Shown here one piece after another: positions 41,501 through 49,996 of a stretch of DNA of 64,000 nucleotides. The stretch comes from Pseudomonas viridiflava (GTDB lineage Bacteria > Pseudomonadota > Gammaproteobacteria > Pseudomonadales > Pseudomonadaceae), in contig NZ_UTKY01000031.1 of NCBI RefSeq assembly GCF_900583165.1, positions 62,001 through 126,000 of the forward strand, written 5' to 3'. The notes below the pieces were generated by a model that worked only from the letters and a program-made list of their open reading frames with translations, had not been told where the DNA came from and ran no database searches. The position numbers and the translations under genes were made by a program. Positions within the stretch are counted from its first letter, which is position 1. Every line of letters begins with the position of its first letter.

Positions 41501-43327
41501 ATGGAGCCCACCTCATTCATGCTGCTGTTCAAACGTTTGAGCGCATTCTCCATCCAGGCGCGCAGGGCACTCGGGTTGGTGTGGGGCACTTCACGCCCCC
41601 TGTTCCTGGGCCTGCTGCTGGCGACAATCGTCGCGGGCCTGCTGCCAGCACTCGCGGCCTGGATCGGCCAGCGCATTGTGGATGGAGTGGTGCACGCCAT
41701 GCAGGTGCACGCCACTGGCAGCCAGGCACCGGTGTGGCCGGTGATGCGTTACGTTTTGGCCGAGGCTGGTGTGCTGGCGCTGTTGGCCGCTGCGCAACGG
41801 GCGCTGTCGATGCAGCAGTCGCTGTTGCGGGTGAGGTTGGGGGTGAAGGTCAACTTGATGGTGCTGGAAAAAGCCCAGACCCTTTCGCTGCTGCAGTTTG
41901 AAGACGCCGAGTTCTACGACAAGCTGGTGCGCGTGCGCCAGGGCGCTTCGACGCGACCGCTGAGCCTGGTGACCAAAGGTTTGGGCTTGGTGCAGAACCT
42001 CATCTCGCTGGTGAGTTTTGCGGTGTTGCTGGTGCATTTTTCGCCGTGGGCGTTGCTGATTCTGGTGGTCGGCGCGTTGCCGGTGTTCTTCGCCGAAACG
42101 CATTTTTCGGGCAATGCATTCCGCCTGTTCCACCGACGCGCCCCCGAGACGCGTCAGCAGAATTACCTCGAATCGCTGCTGTCCCACGAGGCCCATGCCA
42201 AAGAGGTCAAGCTGTTTGGCCTGGCGCCGCTGTTGCTCAAGCGCTACCGCGACAACGCTGACCGCCTGTATGCAGAAGACCGCCTGCTGACCGTGCGCCG
42301 CGACGCGTGGGGCTTTGGCTTGGGCCTGCTGGGCACTGCAGCGTTTTACCTGGCCTATGCCTGGGTGGTACTCGACACCGTGCGCGGCCAGACCAGCCTG
42401 GGCCAGATGACCATGTACATCGTGCTGTTCAAGCAGGGGCAAAGCGCGATCACCGCCAGCCTCAGCGCAATCGCCGGGCTCTACGACGACAGCCTGTTCC
42501 TCTCTGACCTGTATGAATACCTCGAAACCCCCGTGATCATTCCCCATGGCCGGCTCACCCAAGGGGCCAGACCGGGCGATGGCTTGCGCTGCGAGCAGGT
42601 GAGTTTCACCTACCCAGGCGCCACATCCGCTGCGCTGCGTCATATCAGCCTGCACTTGGCGCCGGGGCAAAGCCTGGCGCTGGTGGGTGAAAACGGCTCG
42701 GGCAAGACCAGCCTGATCAAACTGCTGACCCGTCTGTATACCCCGGATGAAGGCCGTATCCTGCTCGACGGCAGCGACCTGCAGGAGTGGGATGAACAGA
42801 CCCTGCGCCAGCGTATCGGGGTGATATTCCAGGATTACATCCGCTATCAGATGACCGTCGGCGAGAACCTTGGCGTGGGCGATGTCGACGCCATGAACGA
42901 CCAGGCCCGCTGGCGCAGCGCAGCCACCCAAGGCGTCGCGGCCGAATTCATCGAGCGCTTGAGTAAAACCTATTCAACGCAGTTGGGGCGCTGGTTCGGT
43001 GGCCAGGAACTGTCAGGCGGGCAGTGGCAGAAAGTCGCCTTGTCACGGGCCTATATGCGTCAGGATGCCGACCTGCTGATCCTCGATGAGCCCACGGCGG
43101 CCCTGGATGCCGGCGCTGAGGCAGCGGTGTTCGAGCACTTTCGTGAGCACGCCAAGGGCCGCATGACGCTGTTGATTTCCCATCGGTTCTCCAGTGTGCG
43201 CAGTGCCGATCACATTATCGTACTGGAGGCTGGGCAGATTCTGGAGGAGGGCAGCCACCGCCAACTGATGGCGGCGGGAGGGCGTTATGCCGAGCTGTTC
43301 GACGTTCAGGCACGGGGCTATCGCTAG
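41501..43327 (+). CDS. ABC exporter half-transporter (fused membrane and ATPase domains)
   Basis: 608 aa from ATG 41501; ATG 41519 is the alternative, with GGAG 12 nt upstream. Six membrane helices fill residues ~25-330. The ATPase has Walker A GENGSGKTS, signature LSGGQWQKVALSRA, Walker B LLILDEPTAALDA and the H-loop LISHRFSSVR. Layout is type IV (MsbA/LmrA-like), working as a homodimer to export lipids, drugs or peptides. It is co-directional with the LysR gene just upstream. The substrate is unknown. Confidence 0.9.
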   Translation: MEPTSFMLLFKRLSAFSIQARRALGLVWGTSRPLFLGLLLATIVAGLLPALAAWIGQRIVDGVVHAMQVHATGSQAPVWPVMRYVLAEAGVLALLAAAQRALSMQQSLLRVRLGVKVNLMVLEKAQTLSLLQFEDAEFYDKLVRVRQGASTRPLSLVTKGLGLVQNLISLVSFAVLLVHFSPWALLILVVGALPVFFAETHFSGNAFRLFHRRAPETRQQNYLESLLSHEAHAKEVKLFGLAPLLLKRYRDNADRLYAEDRLLTVRRDAWGFGLGLLGTAAFYLAYAWVVLDTVRGQTSLGQMTMYIVLFKQGQSAITASLSAIAGLYDDSLFLSDLYEYLETPVIIPHGRLTQGARPGDGLRCEQVSFTYPGATSAALRHISLHLAPGQSLALVGENGSGKTSLIKLLTRLYTPDEGRILLDGSDLQEWDEQTLRQRIGVIFQDYIRYQMTVGENLGVGDVDAMNDQARWRSAATQGVAAEFIERLSKTYSTQLGRWFGGQELSGGQWQKVALSRAYMRQDADLLILDEPTAALDAGAEAAVFEHFREHAKGRMTLLISHRFSSVRSADHIIVLEAGQILEEGSHRQLMAAGGRYAELFDVQARGYR

Positions 43328-43354
43328 ACAACTCGACAGCCCCTGCGACAGCGA

Positions 43355-44200
43355 TCAGAACTCCTCGTACACTGCCGGATCCTGATTGTTTATACGGCCG
43401 GTGGGGCTGGCGAGCCGAGCAATCACGGCCAGGTCATCGGCAGACAAGGCGAAATCAAAAAGGCTCAGGTTTTCGCGCTGACGCTCCACCGAACTGGCCT
43501 TGGGCACGGCAATTGTGCCGAGTTGGTAATGCCAGCGCAGGATCACTTGCGGGATGCTTTTACCCAGGCGCTCGGCGATGCCTTGCAGCGAGGGGTCCTT
43601 GAGCAGGTGATTGGCTCGCCCCAAGGGGCTCCACGACTGCGTGACAATGCCGTGGGCTTTGTTCCAGGCCAATTGCTCGTGCTGCGGGAAAAACGGGTGC
43701 AATTCGATTTGGTTTACGGCCGGGGTCACGCCGCTGTCTTTGATCAGCGTCTCCAAGTGTTCCGGCAGAAAATTGCAGACGCCAATGCTCTTCACCCAGC
43801 CACGTTTGCGAGCCTCCACCAGTGCCCGCCAGGCCTGCACGTACAAACCGTTGCTCGGGTTGGGCCAGTGCAGCAGGTAAAGATCGAAATAGTCGAGCTG
43901 GCTGCGATAAAGCGACTCCTCAATCGTCGTCAACGCCGCCTCAAACTCATAGTGTCGACCGGGCAGTTTGGAGGTGATGCGCAGGTGCTCGCGGGGCACA
44001 TCGCTGCGACGCACCGCTTCACCCAGCGCGCCTTCGTTCTCATAGTTCACCGCGCAGTCGAGCAGGCGGTAGCCGGAGCCGATGGCAGCCCGTATGACCT
44101 CAACGCCTTCGGAACCATTGAGTTTATAGGTCCCAAAACCAATCGCCGGCAGGGAGGTGCCATCGTTGAGCTCGAGGGTGGGTATGCGTGGTTCAGACAT
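43355..44200 (-). CDS. Aldo/keto reductase (2,5-diketo-gluconate reductase-like)
   Basis: 281 aa. The catalytic tetrad is in place: Asp in YRLLDCAVNYENEGALGEAV, with Tyr five residues later, Lys in RITSKLPGRHY, and His in DLYLLHWPNPSNGLY. IAVPKASSVERQRENLSLFD binds the NADPH phosphate. Length and sequence fit the Dkg/YvgN-type branch. This one is intact, unlike the deleted copy at 725. It is convergent with the ABC transporter. The substrate is unknown. Confidence 0.92.
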   Translation of the reverse strand: MSEPRIPTLELNDGTSLPAIGFGTYKLNGSEGVEVIRAAIGSGYRLLDCAVNYENEGALGEAVRRSDVPREHLRITSKLPGRHYEFEAALTTIEESLYRSQLDYFDLYLLHWPNPSNGLYVQAWRALVEARKRGWVKSIGVCNFLPEHLETLIKDSGVTPAVNQIELHPFFPQHEQLAWNKAHGIVTQSWSPLGRANHLLKDPSLQGIAERLGKSIPQVILRWHYQLGTIAVPKASSVERQRENLSLFDFALSADDLAVIARLASPTGRINNQDPAVYEEF

Positions 44201-44359
44201 CGCAGATGCCTCCTGTTGAGACGTGAGTCGAACGCGGATTGAAACTTTTTGAGGGCGTGGGCTGCTCGAGGTTCCCTCGGCTTTCCAGTGACTGCCAAGG
44301 CGTCTATCACGCGGGTTTGGCTCGCCATGATCAGGTGAGTGGCGCCTGTATCAGGCCTC

Positions 44360-44953
44360 CTAGTACGGCGGCTGCCCCGGTGTGAACGGCTTGTAGTTGG
44401 AGTCCTTGTAGCGATCATCGCGGTAATAGGCCTTGGCCCTGGGGCCCTCGTGAGGGTAGGTCACCTCAAGGTTGGGCGTCAGGTGCCAGCCGGTACCTCC
44501 TTCGTCGCGCTCGATCAGCGACGGGTAGACCTTGCAGGTGCCGCTTGAGCCCGAGGTCATTTCAAACTGGTAATAACGCCCAGGTTGCGGCGTGAAGACC
44601 GTCGTGACAGAGCACGATTGGGTACGCTCGCCTTCCCAGTACGTGCCTATGCGCGTTTCGATCCCGGGCCGCACTTTGGTTTCGTAGTAATCGAACGTCA
44701 GGTCCTGGCCGGCCTTGGGCATGCCGATGTCCTGGGTGTGAATAAAGGGCAGGGGCCCACTGCGCACCACACCGCCTGAGCGCACGCCATTTTCATACTG
44801 GTAGATATCGGCATGCTGGGTGAAATCGACGATGCGCACATAAGCCGGGTTCGGCTCGTTTTCGGGCGCGGTGAAGTAATAGGTCTTGGGTAGGTATTGG
44901 CAACCAGCAAAAAAGGGCAGGATCAGCAAAAGGCGTGAACGGGGAAAAAGCAT
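44360..44953 (-). CDS. Hypothetical lipoprotein
   Basis: 197 aa. The lipoprotein signal MLFPRSRLLLILPFFAGC gives Cys18 as the lipidation site. The mature part is beta-rich with two Cys (TQSCSVTT and SGTCKVYPSL), which may form a disulfide. No known domain recognised. The stop is followed by a 159-bp gap without a gene before the aldo/keto reductase. Confidence 0.75.
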   Translation of the reverse strand: MLFPRSRLLLILPFFAGCQYLPKTYYFTAPENEPNPAYVRIVDFTQHADIYQYENGVRSGGVVRSGPLPFIHTQDIGMPKAGQDLTFDYYETKVRPGIETRIGTYWEGERTQSCSVTTVFTPQPGRYYQFEMTSGSSGTCKVYPSLIERDEGGTGWHLTPNLEVTYPHEGPRAKAYYRDDRYKDSNYKPFTPGQPPY

Positions 44954-45060
44954 GGTCAGTTCCTGGTCTGAGTTGATCTACAGACCACGGATTGAACAAT
45001 CTATTCCCCCTACAGGGCGTTGATATCACACCACTCCGGGACCTGAAGGCGAAGCTCTTG

Positions 45061-45080
45061 CTTTGCTTTGCTTTGCTTTG
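45061..45080 (+). repeat. Short tandem repeat (CTTTG)x4
   Basis: Four exact CTTTG units directly precede copy 1 of the dispersed structured repeat. The second copy at 49559 is preceded by a different tandem repeat, (CTCTGG)x4 at 49541-49564. Confidence 0.85.
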
Positions 45081-45471
45081 GCTTTTGATCTTAGGCGCCC
45101 CGTCAACCACGCTGGCCGAACGCAGGCTTGAATCCGTGGGTAACCCGGCAGGACGCCGGGTTAGCCGCCCCGCGCCATGGATGGCGCGTGGCGGCGGCCC
45201 ACGGATTCAAGCCGGAGTGAGGGCATGCCGAGCCTAGGCGAGGCACCGAGTGGTGGGGCAAGAGCCCTTTGGTTACTTTGGGGCTCTTTTCCAAAGTGAC
45301 TCGCCGTAAGGGCGAAACCAATAGCAGCCCTCACCAAAATAACGGATATGTACCCCGCCCAAACCCTCTAGCGCCTGACACATAGCCATCGGGGGCAAGC
45401 CCCCTCCCACAGTTGATTTGATTCACAGCCCAACAAACTTAGTCGCCTGTCAGGCCGCCACGGGTGCAAGC
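45074..45471 (+). repeat. Dispersed structured repeat, copy 1
   Basis: About 400 bp, closely matching 49559-49990. An exact 16-bp inverted repeat (GGCTTGAATCCGTGGG at 45125-45140 and its complement at 45198-45213) encloses two hairpins: TAACCCGGC/GCCGGGTTA (45141-45163) and CCGCC-c-CGCGCC/GGCGCG-t-GGCGG (45165-45194). Downstream are ACTTTGG/CCAAAGT (45275-45297) and TCGCC-GTAAG-GGCGA (45301-45315). A REP palindrome (45388-45411) lies inside. It fills most of the 756-bp gap before colR, and no protein gene is credible in it. Confidence 0.85.
45388..45411. repeat. REP palindrome
   Basis: ATCGGGGGCAAGCCCCCTCC plus CACA carries the REP core GGGGGC-AA-GCCCCC common in P. fluorescens-group intergenic regions. 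The same element occurs in repeat copy 2 (about 49905-49927), in the REPIN at 58635 and at 61476. Confidence 0.85.
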
Positions 45472-45709
45472 TCCCTCGCCACAGGTTGAGCGCAACAAAT
45501 GCCTATATCGTACTGGCGCTCCATCTACCAACCGCCAAATATCCCCCCAACCCTGTCACCAATATGTGAAGCCATAGTGAAAATCTCGTTCAACCCAAAT
45601 ATCGGTTGAAAACCTATATCGGCACACCCCCCAGCTCTATCCCTGAGCCACACTTGGCCTTAAGCTGCGCGAGCCAACACGGCCGTTACCGCGTACGGAG
45701 ACACTGCCC

Positions 45710-46393
45710 ATGCGAATTTTATTGGTTGAAGACAACCGCGATATTCTGGCCAACCTGGCGGATTACCTGGGGCTCAAAGGCTATACCGTGGACTGTGCGC
45801 AAGACGGTCTGTCGGGCCTGCACCTGGCTGCGACCGAGCATTACGATTTGATCGTGCTCGACATCATGCTGCCCGGCATCGACGGCTACACCCTGTGCAA
45901 ACGCCTGCGCGAAGACGCGCGCCGCGACACACCGGTGATCATGCTCACCGCTCGCGACCAATTGGATGACCGGTTGCAGGGCTTCAAGTCCGGTGCCGAT
46001 GACTACCTGCTCAAGCCCTTTGCCCTGTCGGAGCTGGCCGCCCGCATCGAAGCCGTACTGCGCCGGGCCCAGGGCGGCGGGCGCCGTGCCCTGCAAGTGG
46101 GCGATCTGAGCTACGACCTCGATACCCTGGAAGTCACTCGCGAAGGGCGCCTGCTCAAGCTCAATCCGGTGGGTTTGAAACTGTTGGCAGTGCTGATGCA
46201 AAAGAGCCCCCACGTACTGCGCCGGGAAATCCTCGAAGAAGCCCTGTGGGGCGACGACTGCCCCGACAGCGACAGCCTGCGCAGCCACGTCCACCAACTG
46301 CGCCAAGTGATCGATAAGCCATTCGCCAAGCCGTTGCTGCAAACGGTGCATGGCGTGGGCTATCGCCTGGCCGAGGGTCGAGATGGAGTTTAA
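45710..46393 (+). CDS. colR: Response regulator ColR
   Basis: 227 aa, OmpR family. The receiver domain (residues 1-115) has Asp51 in LIVLDIMLPGIDGY, with the Lys in DYLLKPFALSEL. The C-terminal winged helix has LRREILEEALWGDDCPDSDS and TVHGVGYRLAEG. It resembles P. putida ColR closely, and the order colR-colS-methyltransferase-inaA is the same. ColR is known to regulate membrane-associated genes in response to excess metals such as iron and zinc. It overlaps colS by 11 nt. Confidence 0.92.
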   Translation: MRILLVEDNRDILANLADYLGLKGYTVDCAQDGLSGLHLAATEHYDLIVLDIMLPGIDGYTLCKRLREDARRDTPVIMLTARDQLDDRLQGFKSGADDYLLKPFALSELAARIEAVLRRAQGGGRRALQVGDLSYDLDTLEVTREGRLLKLNPVGLKLLAVLMQKSPHVLRREILEEALWGDDCPDSDSLRSHVHQLRQVIDKPFAKPLLQTVHGVGYRLAEGRDGV

Positions 46394-47663
46394 GCAAAGC
46401 CTTGCCCAACGGATCATCATCGCGTTTGCCTTGATGAGTGCGTTGGTGGCGGGGGCCTTCGCCATGGGCATTGTTGCGACCGTGCACCTGGTGGAAGAGA
46501 AGTTGATCTCAGCGGGCCTGGGCGGTGACCTGCAGCGCCTGCTGTTGATGGATACCGTCGAGGATTGGCGGCACCGACCGGAGCCGGACCAACTGTTTTA
46601 TTTCAGCGGTGGGCCTGGGGATTTCGAGTTGCCCAAGGACCTGCGTCATCTCGAGCCAGGCTTTCATGAAGTCTTTCGCGAGGCGCTGTCGTATCACGCG
46701 ATGGTTGAGGTGATCGATGGGCGGCGCTATGTGCTGCTGCAGGATCAGAGCGATTTTGAAGAGCGCGAGCGTGTGCTGTTTGCCGTGGTGCTGGTGGGCT
46801 TTGTGCTGAGCCTGGCACTGGCCGTGTTCCTGGGCTGGGTGTTGGCGCGCAAAGTGATGGCGCCGGTCGTGCGCCTGGCTCGCCAAGTGCGCCATCGCGA
46901 CCAGTTGCTTGGCCTGGCCCCACCGCTTGCGCCGGATTACGCGGCCGATGAAGTCGGCGAACTGGCGGTGGCCTTCGATGCCACCCTGGGGCGGCTGCGC
47001 CAGGCGTTGTCCCGCGAGCAGCTGTTTACCAGCGATGTGAGTCACGAACTGCGCACCCCCTTGATGGTATTGGCCAGTTCCTGCGAACTGCTGCTGGAAA
47101 ACCCTGCGATCGATCAGCGTGGGCGTAACCAGGTACAGCGCATCGCTCGAGCCTGTGAAGAGATGCGTGAGCTGGTGCAGACCTTCCTGATGCTCGCCCG
47201 TGCTGAACATGATGAAGCCACCATGTCGCCTCAGGTGACCTTGGCCCAGGTCGCTGACGACTTGCTCGGCATTTGGCGTGAGCCCATCGAGCAAAAAGGC
47301 CTGGAATTGATCTACCAGCCCGGCAGCCCCCTGGACACGCGCTATAACACCACCTTCCTGCACGCGGTCATGGGCAACCTGCTGCGCAACGCCCTGCATT
47401 ACACCGAGCAAGGTTTTATCCGCCTGACCCTGGAGCCCACAGGGTTTGTGGTGGAAGACAGTGGCGTGGGGATCCCGGAGGACAAGCGGGAGGCGATGTT
47501 CGAACCCTTCGTGCGCGGTAGCGAAAAACGCGGGGAAGGCTTGGGCCTTGGCTTGTCCCTGGTGCAACGCATCTGCGAAAACCAGGGCTGGATCGTGAGC
47601 CTGAGCACCATGGAGCCCCATGGCTGCCGCTTCCACGTTGAGCTGAGCCAGGTCAACACCTGA
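46383..47663 (+). CDS. colS: Sensor histidine kinase ColS
   Basis: 426 aa from ATG 46383 inside the end of colR. Two membrane segments (~residues 10-33 and ~132-155) flank a ~100-residue periplasmic domain rich in acidic residues, including an E-E-R-E stretch next to the second helix. Acidic ExxE motifs are known to bind metal in ColS. HAMP, then HisKA with LFTSDVSHELRTPLMVLASS, then ATPase with EGLGLGLSLVQRICENQGW. It phosphorylates ColR. Confidence 0.92.
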   Translation: MEFKQSLAQRIIIAFALMSALVAGAFAMGIVATVHLVEEKLISAGLGGDLQRLLLMDTVEDWRHRPEPDQLFYFSGGPGDFELPKDLRHLEPGFHEVFREALSYHAMVEVIDGRRYVLLQDQSDFEERERVLFAVVLVGFVLSLALAVFLGWVLARKVMAPVVRLARQVRHRDQLLGLAPPLAPDYAADEVGELAVAFDATLGRLRQALSREQLFTSDVSHELRTPLMVLASSCELLLENPAIDQRGRNQVQRIARACEEMRELVQTFLMLARAEHDEATMSPQVTLAQVADDLLGIWREPIEQKGLELIYQPGSPLDTRYNTTFLHAVMGNLLRNALHYTEQGFIRLTLEPTGFVVEDSGVGIPEDKREAMFEPFVRGSEKRGEGLGLGLSLVQRICENQGWIVSLSTMEPHGCRFHVELSQVNT

Positions 47664-47666
47664 GCC

Positions 47667-47698
47667 GCAGGCTTGTCGTTATGCTGCGACAAGCCTGC
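47667..47698 (+). terminator. Terminator-like hairpin after colS
   Basis: GCAGGCTTGTCG and its exact complement form a 12-bp stem with an 8-nt loop, starting 4 nt after the colS stop. No long T run follows. Confidence 0.65.
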
Positions 47699-47773
47699 GT
47701 CGATTGTCGGCGAAGATGGCCCCGTGATACTGAATGTGTCTGTAAAGTCTTGAAATGTATGGGGTTAGACAGG

Positions 47774-47786
47774 ACAACTTTTTCAC
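47774..47786 (+). promoter_or_regulatory. Candidate ColR-binding site
   Basis: ACAACTTTTTCAC matches the core of the ColR consensus as I recall it from P. putida (A-C/G-N-N-T/C followed by TTTTTCAC). The two pyrimidines expected further upstream are not present. It lies 69 bp upstream of the methyltransferase start, in the intergenic region of the known ColR target pair. Confidence 0.6.
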
Positions 47787-47854
47787 AATGGGTTGACCTG
47801 TTGATCACAGTTGGGTGCTTAAGGTTGTAGGCATCAGTAACTGGAGATCCGTTG

Positions 47855-48535
47855 ATGTCTACCCCGATCAAGCTCGAATTTTCCGATAAGTACGACGATC
47901 AGCACGCCGAAGAATATTTGCTCAAGCATCAGGACAACTTGGCTCGCCGGTTGTCCCACAAACGCGACGAGCAATTGGCCCGTGGTGCGCTGGCCATGGC
48001 CGGTGAACCGGGCCTGGTGCTGGACCTGCCTTGCGGGGCAGGGCGTTTCTGGCCGTTGCTGGCGGAGAAACCCAATCGAGTGATCATCGGCGCCGATAAT
48101 TCGGCCTCGATGTTGAAGGTTGCAACAGCTGCCCAACCTGGCGAAGTCGTGAAACGGGTACGGCCCTTGCAGACATCTGCCTTCGATATCGATTTGCCGG
48201 ACAACTCGGTCGACAGCATTTTCTGTATGCGGCTGTTGCACCATATCGGTGATCCGGCGCACCGGCTGGCGATACTCCGTGAGTTTCAGCGTGTTACACG
48301 CGATAGCGTGATCATTTCGCTGTGGGTGGATGGCAATTTCAAGGCTTGGAAGCGTAAGCGCCTTGAAGGACAGCGTCGCAAGAAAGGTGAGCAGGAAAGT
48401 TACCAAAATCGTTTTGTGTTACCAGCTGCTACGGTTGAAGACGAATTCGAGCAGGCCGGTTTCCGCGTTCAGGAATCGCTGGATTTCATGCCGCTGTACG
48501 CCATGTGGCGAGTGTATGTATTGCGAAAGAGGTAA
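47855..48535 (+). CDS. Class I SAM-dependent methyltransferase of the colRS locus
   Basis: 226 aa from ATG 47855 with GGAG 8 nt upstream. SAM-binding motif I is LVLDLPCGAGRFWPLL, followed by IGADNSASMLKVA and the post-motif FCMRLLHHIGDPAHRLAIL. It corresponds to orf222 next to colRS in P. putida and PA4379 in PAO1, whose expression depends on ColR. The substrate is unknown; membrane or lipopolysaccharide modification is suggested by the company of inaA. inaA begins 4 nt after its stop. Confidence 0.88.
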   Translation: MSTPIKLEFSDKYDDQHAEEYLLKHQDNLARRLSHKRDEQLARGALAMAGEPGLVLDLPCGAGRFWPLLAEKPNRVIIGADNSASMLKVATAAQPGEVVKRVRPLQTSAFDIDLPDNSVDSIFCMRLLHHIGDPAHRLAILREFQRVTRDSVIISLWVDGNFKAWKRKRLEGQRRKKGEQESYQNRFVLPAATVEDEFEQAGFRVQESLDFMPLYAMWRVYVLRKR

Positions 48536-48539
48536 CACG

Positions 48540-49259
48540 ATGGCAGTTGAGTGCGTAGCAGGCAGTCACGTAGCTCCCGAAGAACGATTTGATTATTTCT
48601 GGCGCCAGCAAGGCGAGTGGGTCGAAGAGCCCAACCGCCGGCGCGGAGGTGAGAGTGGTGTGCAGCGTGTGCTGAGCGACAACGGCAATTTGCTCTACAG
48701 CAAGCGTCAGACCGGGCATATCTACCGCAGTTGGCTGCACCCGTTCGGTCGTCCCACCGTATTGCGCGAGCGGGATGCAATCAAAGGCCTGCGTTTGTTG
48801 GATGTGCGCGTCCCGGACATGGTCTTTTGCGAGGCGCGGCGCGACCCGCAGCACCAATGGAAGGCATTGCTGGTCACAGCCGCCCTGGATGGCTTCGACG
48901 AAATCGAAAACTGGTACGCCGCCGGTGGCCGTGAACGCTACGGCGAGGGGGTTCACGAGCGCGTACTCAAGGAGTTGGCTGGAACATTGGCCCGTATGCA
49001 CAAAGGGCGTTGGCAGCATGGTTGCCTCTACAGCAAGCATATCTTTGTGCGGGTGACGGGGCAGGGTGAAGCTGCCAATGTGGAGATAGCCTTGCTGGAT
49101 TTCGAGAAATGCCGGCAGCGCCTGACCGCCCATCGGGCGGCGTCCCATGACATGCGGCAACTGCGGCGCCATTCGTCGTGGAACAGCAACGACTGGAACA
49201 AACTCAGCTACTTTTACGAGACGGCGTTTGGCAGCGCTATCAAGGGTTTAACCAGATGA
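48540..49259 (+). CDS. inaA: InaA, Kdo/WaaP-like lipopolysaccharide kinase family
   Basis: 239 aa from ATG 48540 with GAGGT upstream. A protein-kinase-like fold is indicated by the catalytic-loop equivalent WQHGCLYSKHIFVRV and the metal loop IALLDFEKCRQRL. Where related kinases have His-x-Asp, this has His-Gly-Cys, so the usual catalytic Asp is replaced. The order methyltransferase-inaA downstream of colRS matches P. putida and PAO1 (PA4378). It probably acts on the envelope. It overlaps the next gene by 4 nt. Confidence 0.88.
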   Translation: MAVECVAGSHVAPEERFDYFWRQQGEWVEEPNRRRGGESGVQRVLSDNGNLLYSKRQTGHIYRSWLHPFGRPTVLRERDAIKGLRLLDVRVPDMVFCEARRDPQHQWKALLVTAALDGFDEIENWYAAGGRERYGEGVHERVLKELAGTLARMHKGRWQHGCLYSKHIFVRVTGQGEAANVEIALLDFEKCRQRLTAHRAASHDMRQLRRHSSWNSNDWNKLSYFYETAFGSAIKGLTR

Positions 49260-49483
49260 AGCTAGAAATAGCACGAGGTGTGTTCTTGGTCGGGGCGTTG
49301 GGCGTTGCAGCCTTGGCACTCGCGGCGTGGGAACAACCTCGCACACAGGTGCTCAGTGCGTCGCAGAGCAGCGGGCAATGCCTGCTGCCGCGCGTGGCCA
49401 AGGCGAGTGTGGCGGTCAAGCCTGACCATGAGTTGTTGCTGTTCATGTTTGGCATGTCTCAAGGGATGAGGCCACAGAGTTGA
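49256..49483 (+). CDS. Small membrane protein (PA4377-like position)
   Basis: 75 aa. The ATG overlaps the inaA stop (ATGA). One N-terminal hydrophobic helix (EIARGVFLVGALGVAALALA) precedes a short polar tail with a single Cys. It is probably anchored in the inner membrane facing the periplasm. The PAO1 counterpart by position is PA4377, as I recall it. It is last in the unit and followed 18 nt later by a strong terminator. Confidence 0.7.
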   Translation: MKLEIARGVFLVGALGVAALALAAWEQPRTQVLSASQSSGQCLLPRVAKASVAVKPDHELLLFMFGMSQGMRPQS

Positions 49484-49501
49484 TACGATTCAAACCCCCA
49501 G

Positions 49502-49534
49502 AAAAAGGCCTCGCAATGCGAGGCCTTTTTTTTT
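49502..49534 (+). terminator. Rho-independent terminator
   Basis: AAAAAGGCCTCGC, a 3-nt loop (AAT), then GCGAGGCC followed by nine T. A GC-rich 8-bp stem with a long T run, placed at the end of the methyltransferase-inaA unit. Confidence 0.95.
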
Positions 49535-49558
49535 GCGTTGCTCTGGCTCTGGCTCTGG

Positions 49559-49990
49559 CTCTGGCTTTTGATTTGGCTTTTGATCTTGATCTTAGGCGCC
49601 CCGTTAACCACGCTGGCCGAACGCAGGCTTGAATCCGTGGGTGACCCGGCAGGACGCCGGGTTAGCCGTCCTGGGCCAAGGATGGCCCATGACGGCGGCC
49701 CACGGATTCAAGCCGGAGTGAGGGCACACCGAGCCTAGGCGAGGTGCCGAGTGGTGGGGCGGAGGCCTTTTGCTTACTTTTGGCTGGGCCGGCATTCCGG
49801 CCTTTCCAAAAGTGAGCCGCTGTAAGAGCGGAACCCATAGCAGCCGTTACCCAAATAACGGATATGTACTCCGACCAAGAAGCTCCAGCGCCCAACACAT
49901 AGCCATCGGGGGCAAGCCCCCTCCCACATTCAGATAGATTTACACCTGTAATACGCGGTCGCCTGTCAGGCCGCCACGCGCGCAAGCGCC
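49559..49990 (+). repeat. Dispersed structured repeat, copy 2
   Basis: Same order of stems as copy 1, same orientation. The 16-bp outer stem is at 49626-49641 and 49699-49714. The second inner hairpin reads CCGTC-c-TGGGCC/GGCCCA-t-GACGG. Further on are ACTTTTGG/CCAAAAGT (49776-49813) and CCGCT-GTAAG-AGCGG (49817-49831). A REP core lies at about 49905-49927. (CTCTGG)x4 precedes it. It fills the 513-bp gap between the inaA unit and mexW, where PAO1 has pncB2, and no gene is credible here. Confidence 0.85.
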
Positions 49991-49996
49991 CACCTT

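Noticed and set aside
44992..45237. Frames of 70-80 codons inside the dispersed repeat
   Set aside because: They are translations of the structured stems, appear on both strands and do not keep frame between the two copies.
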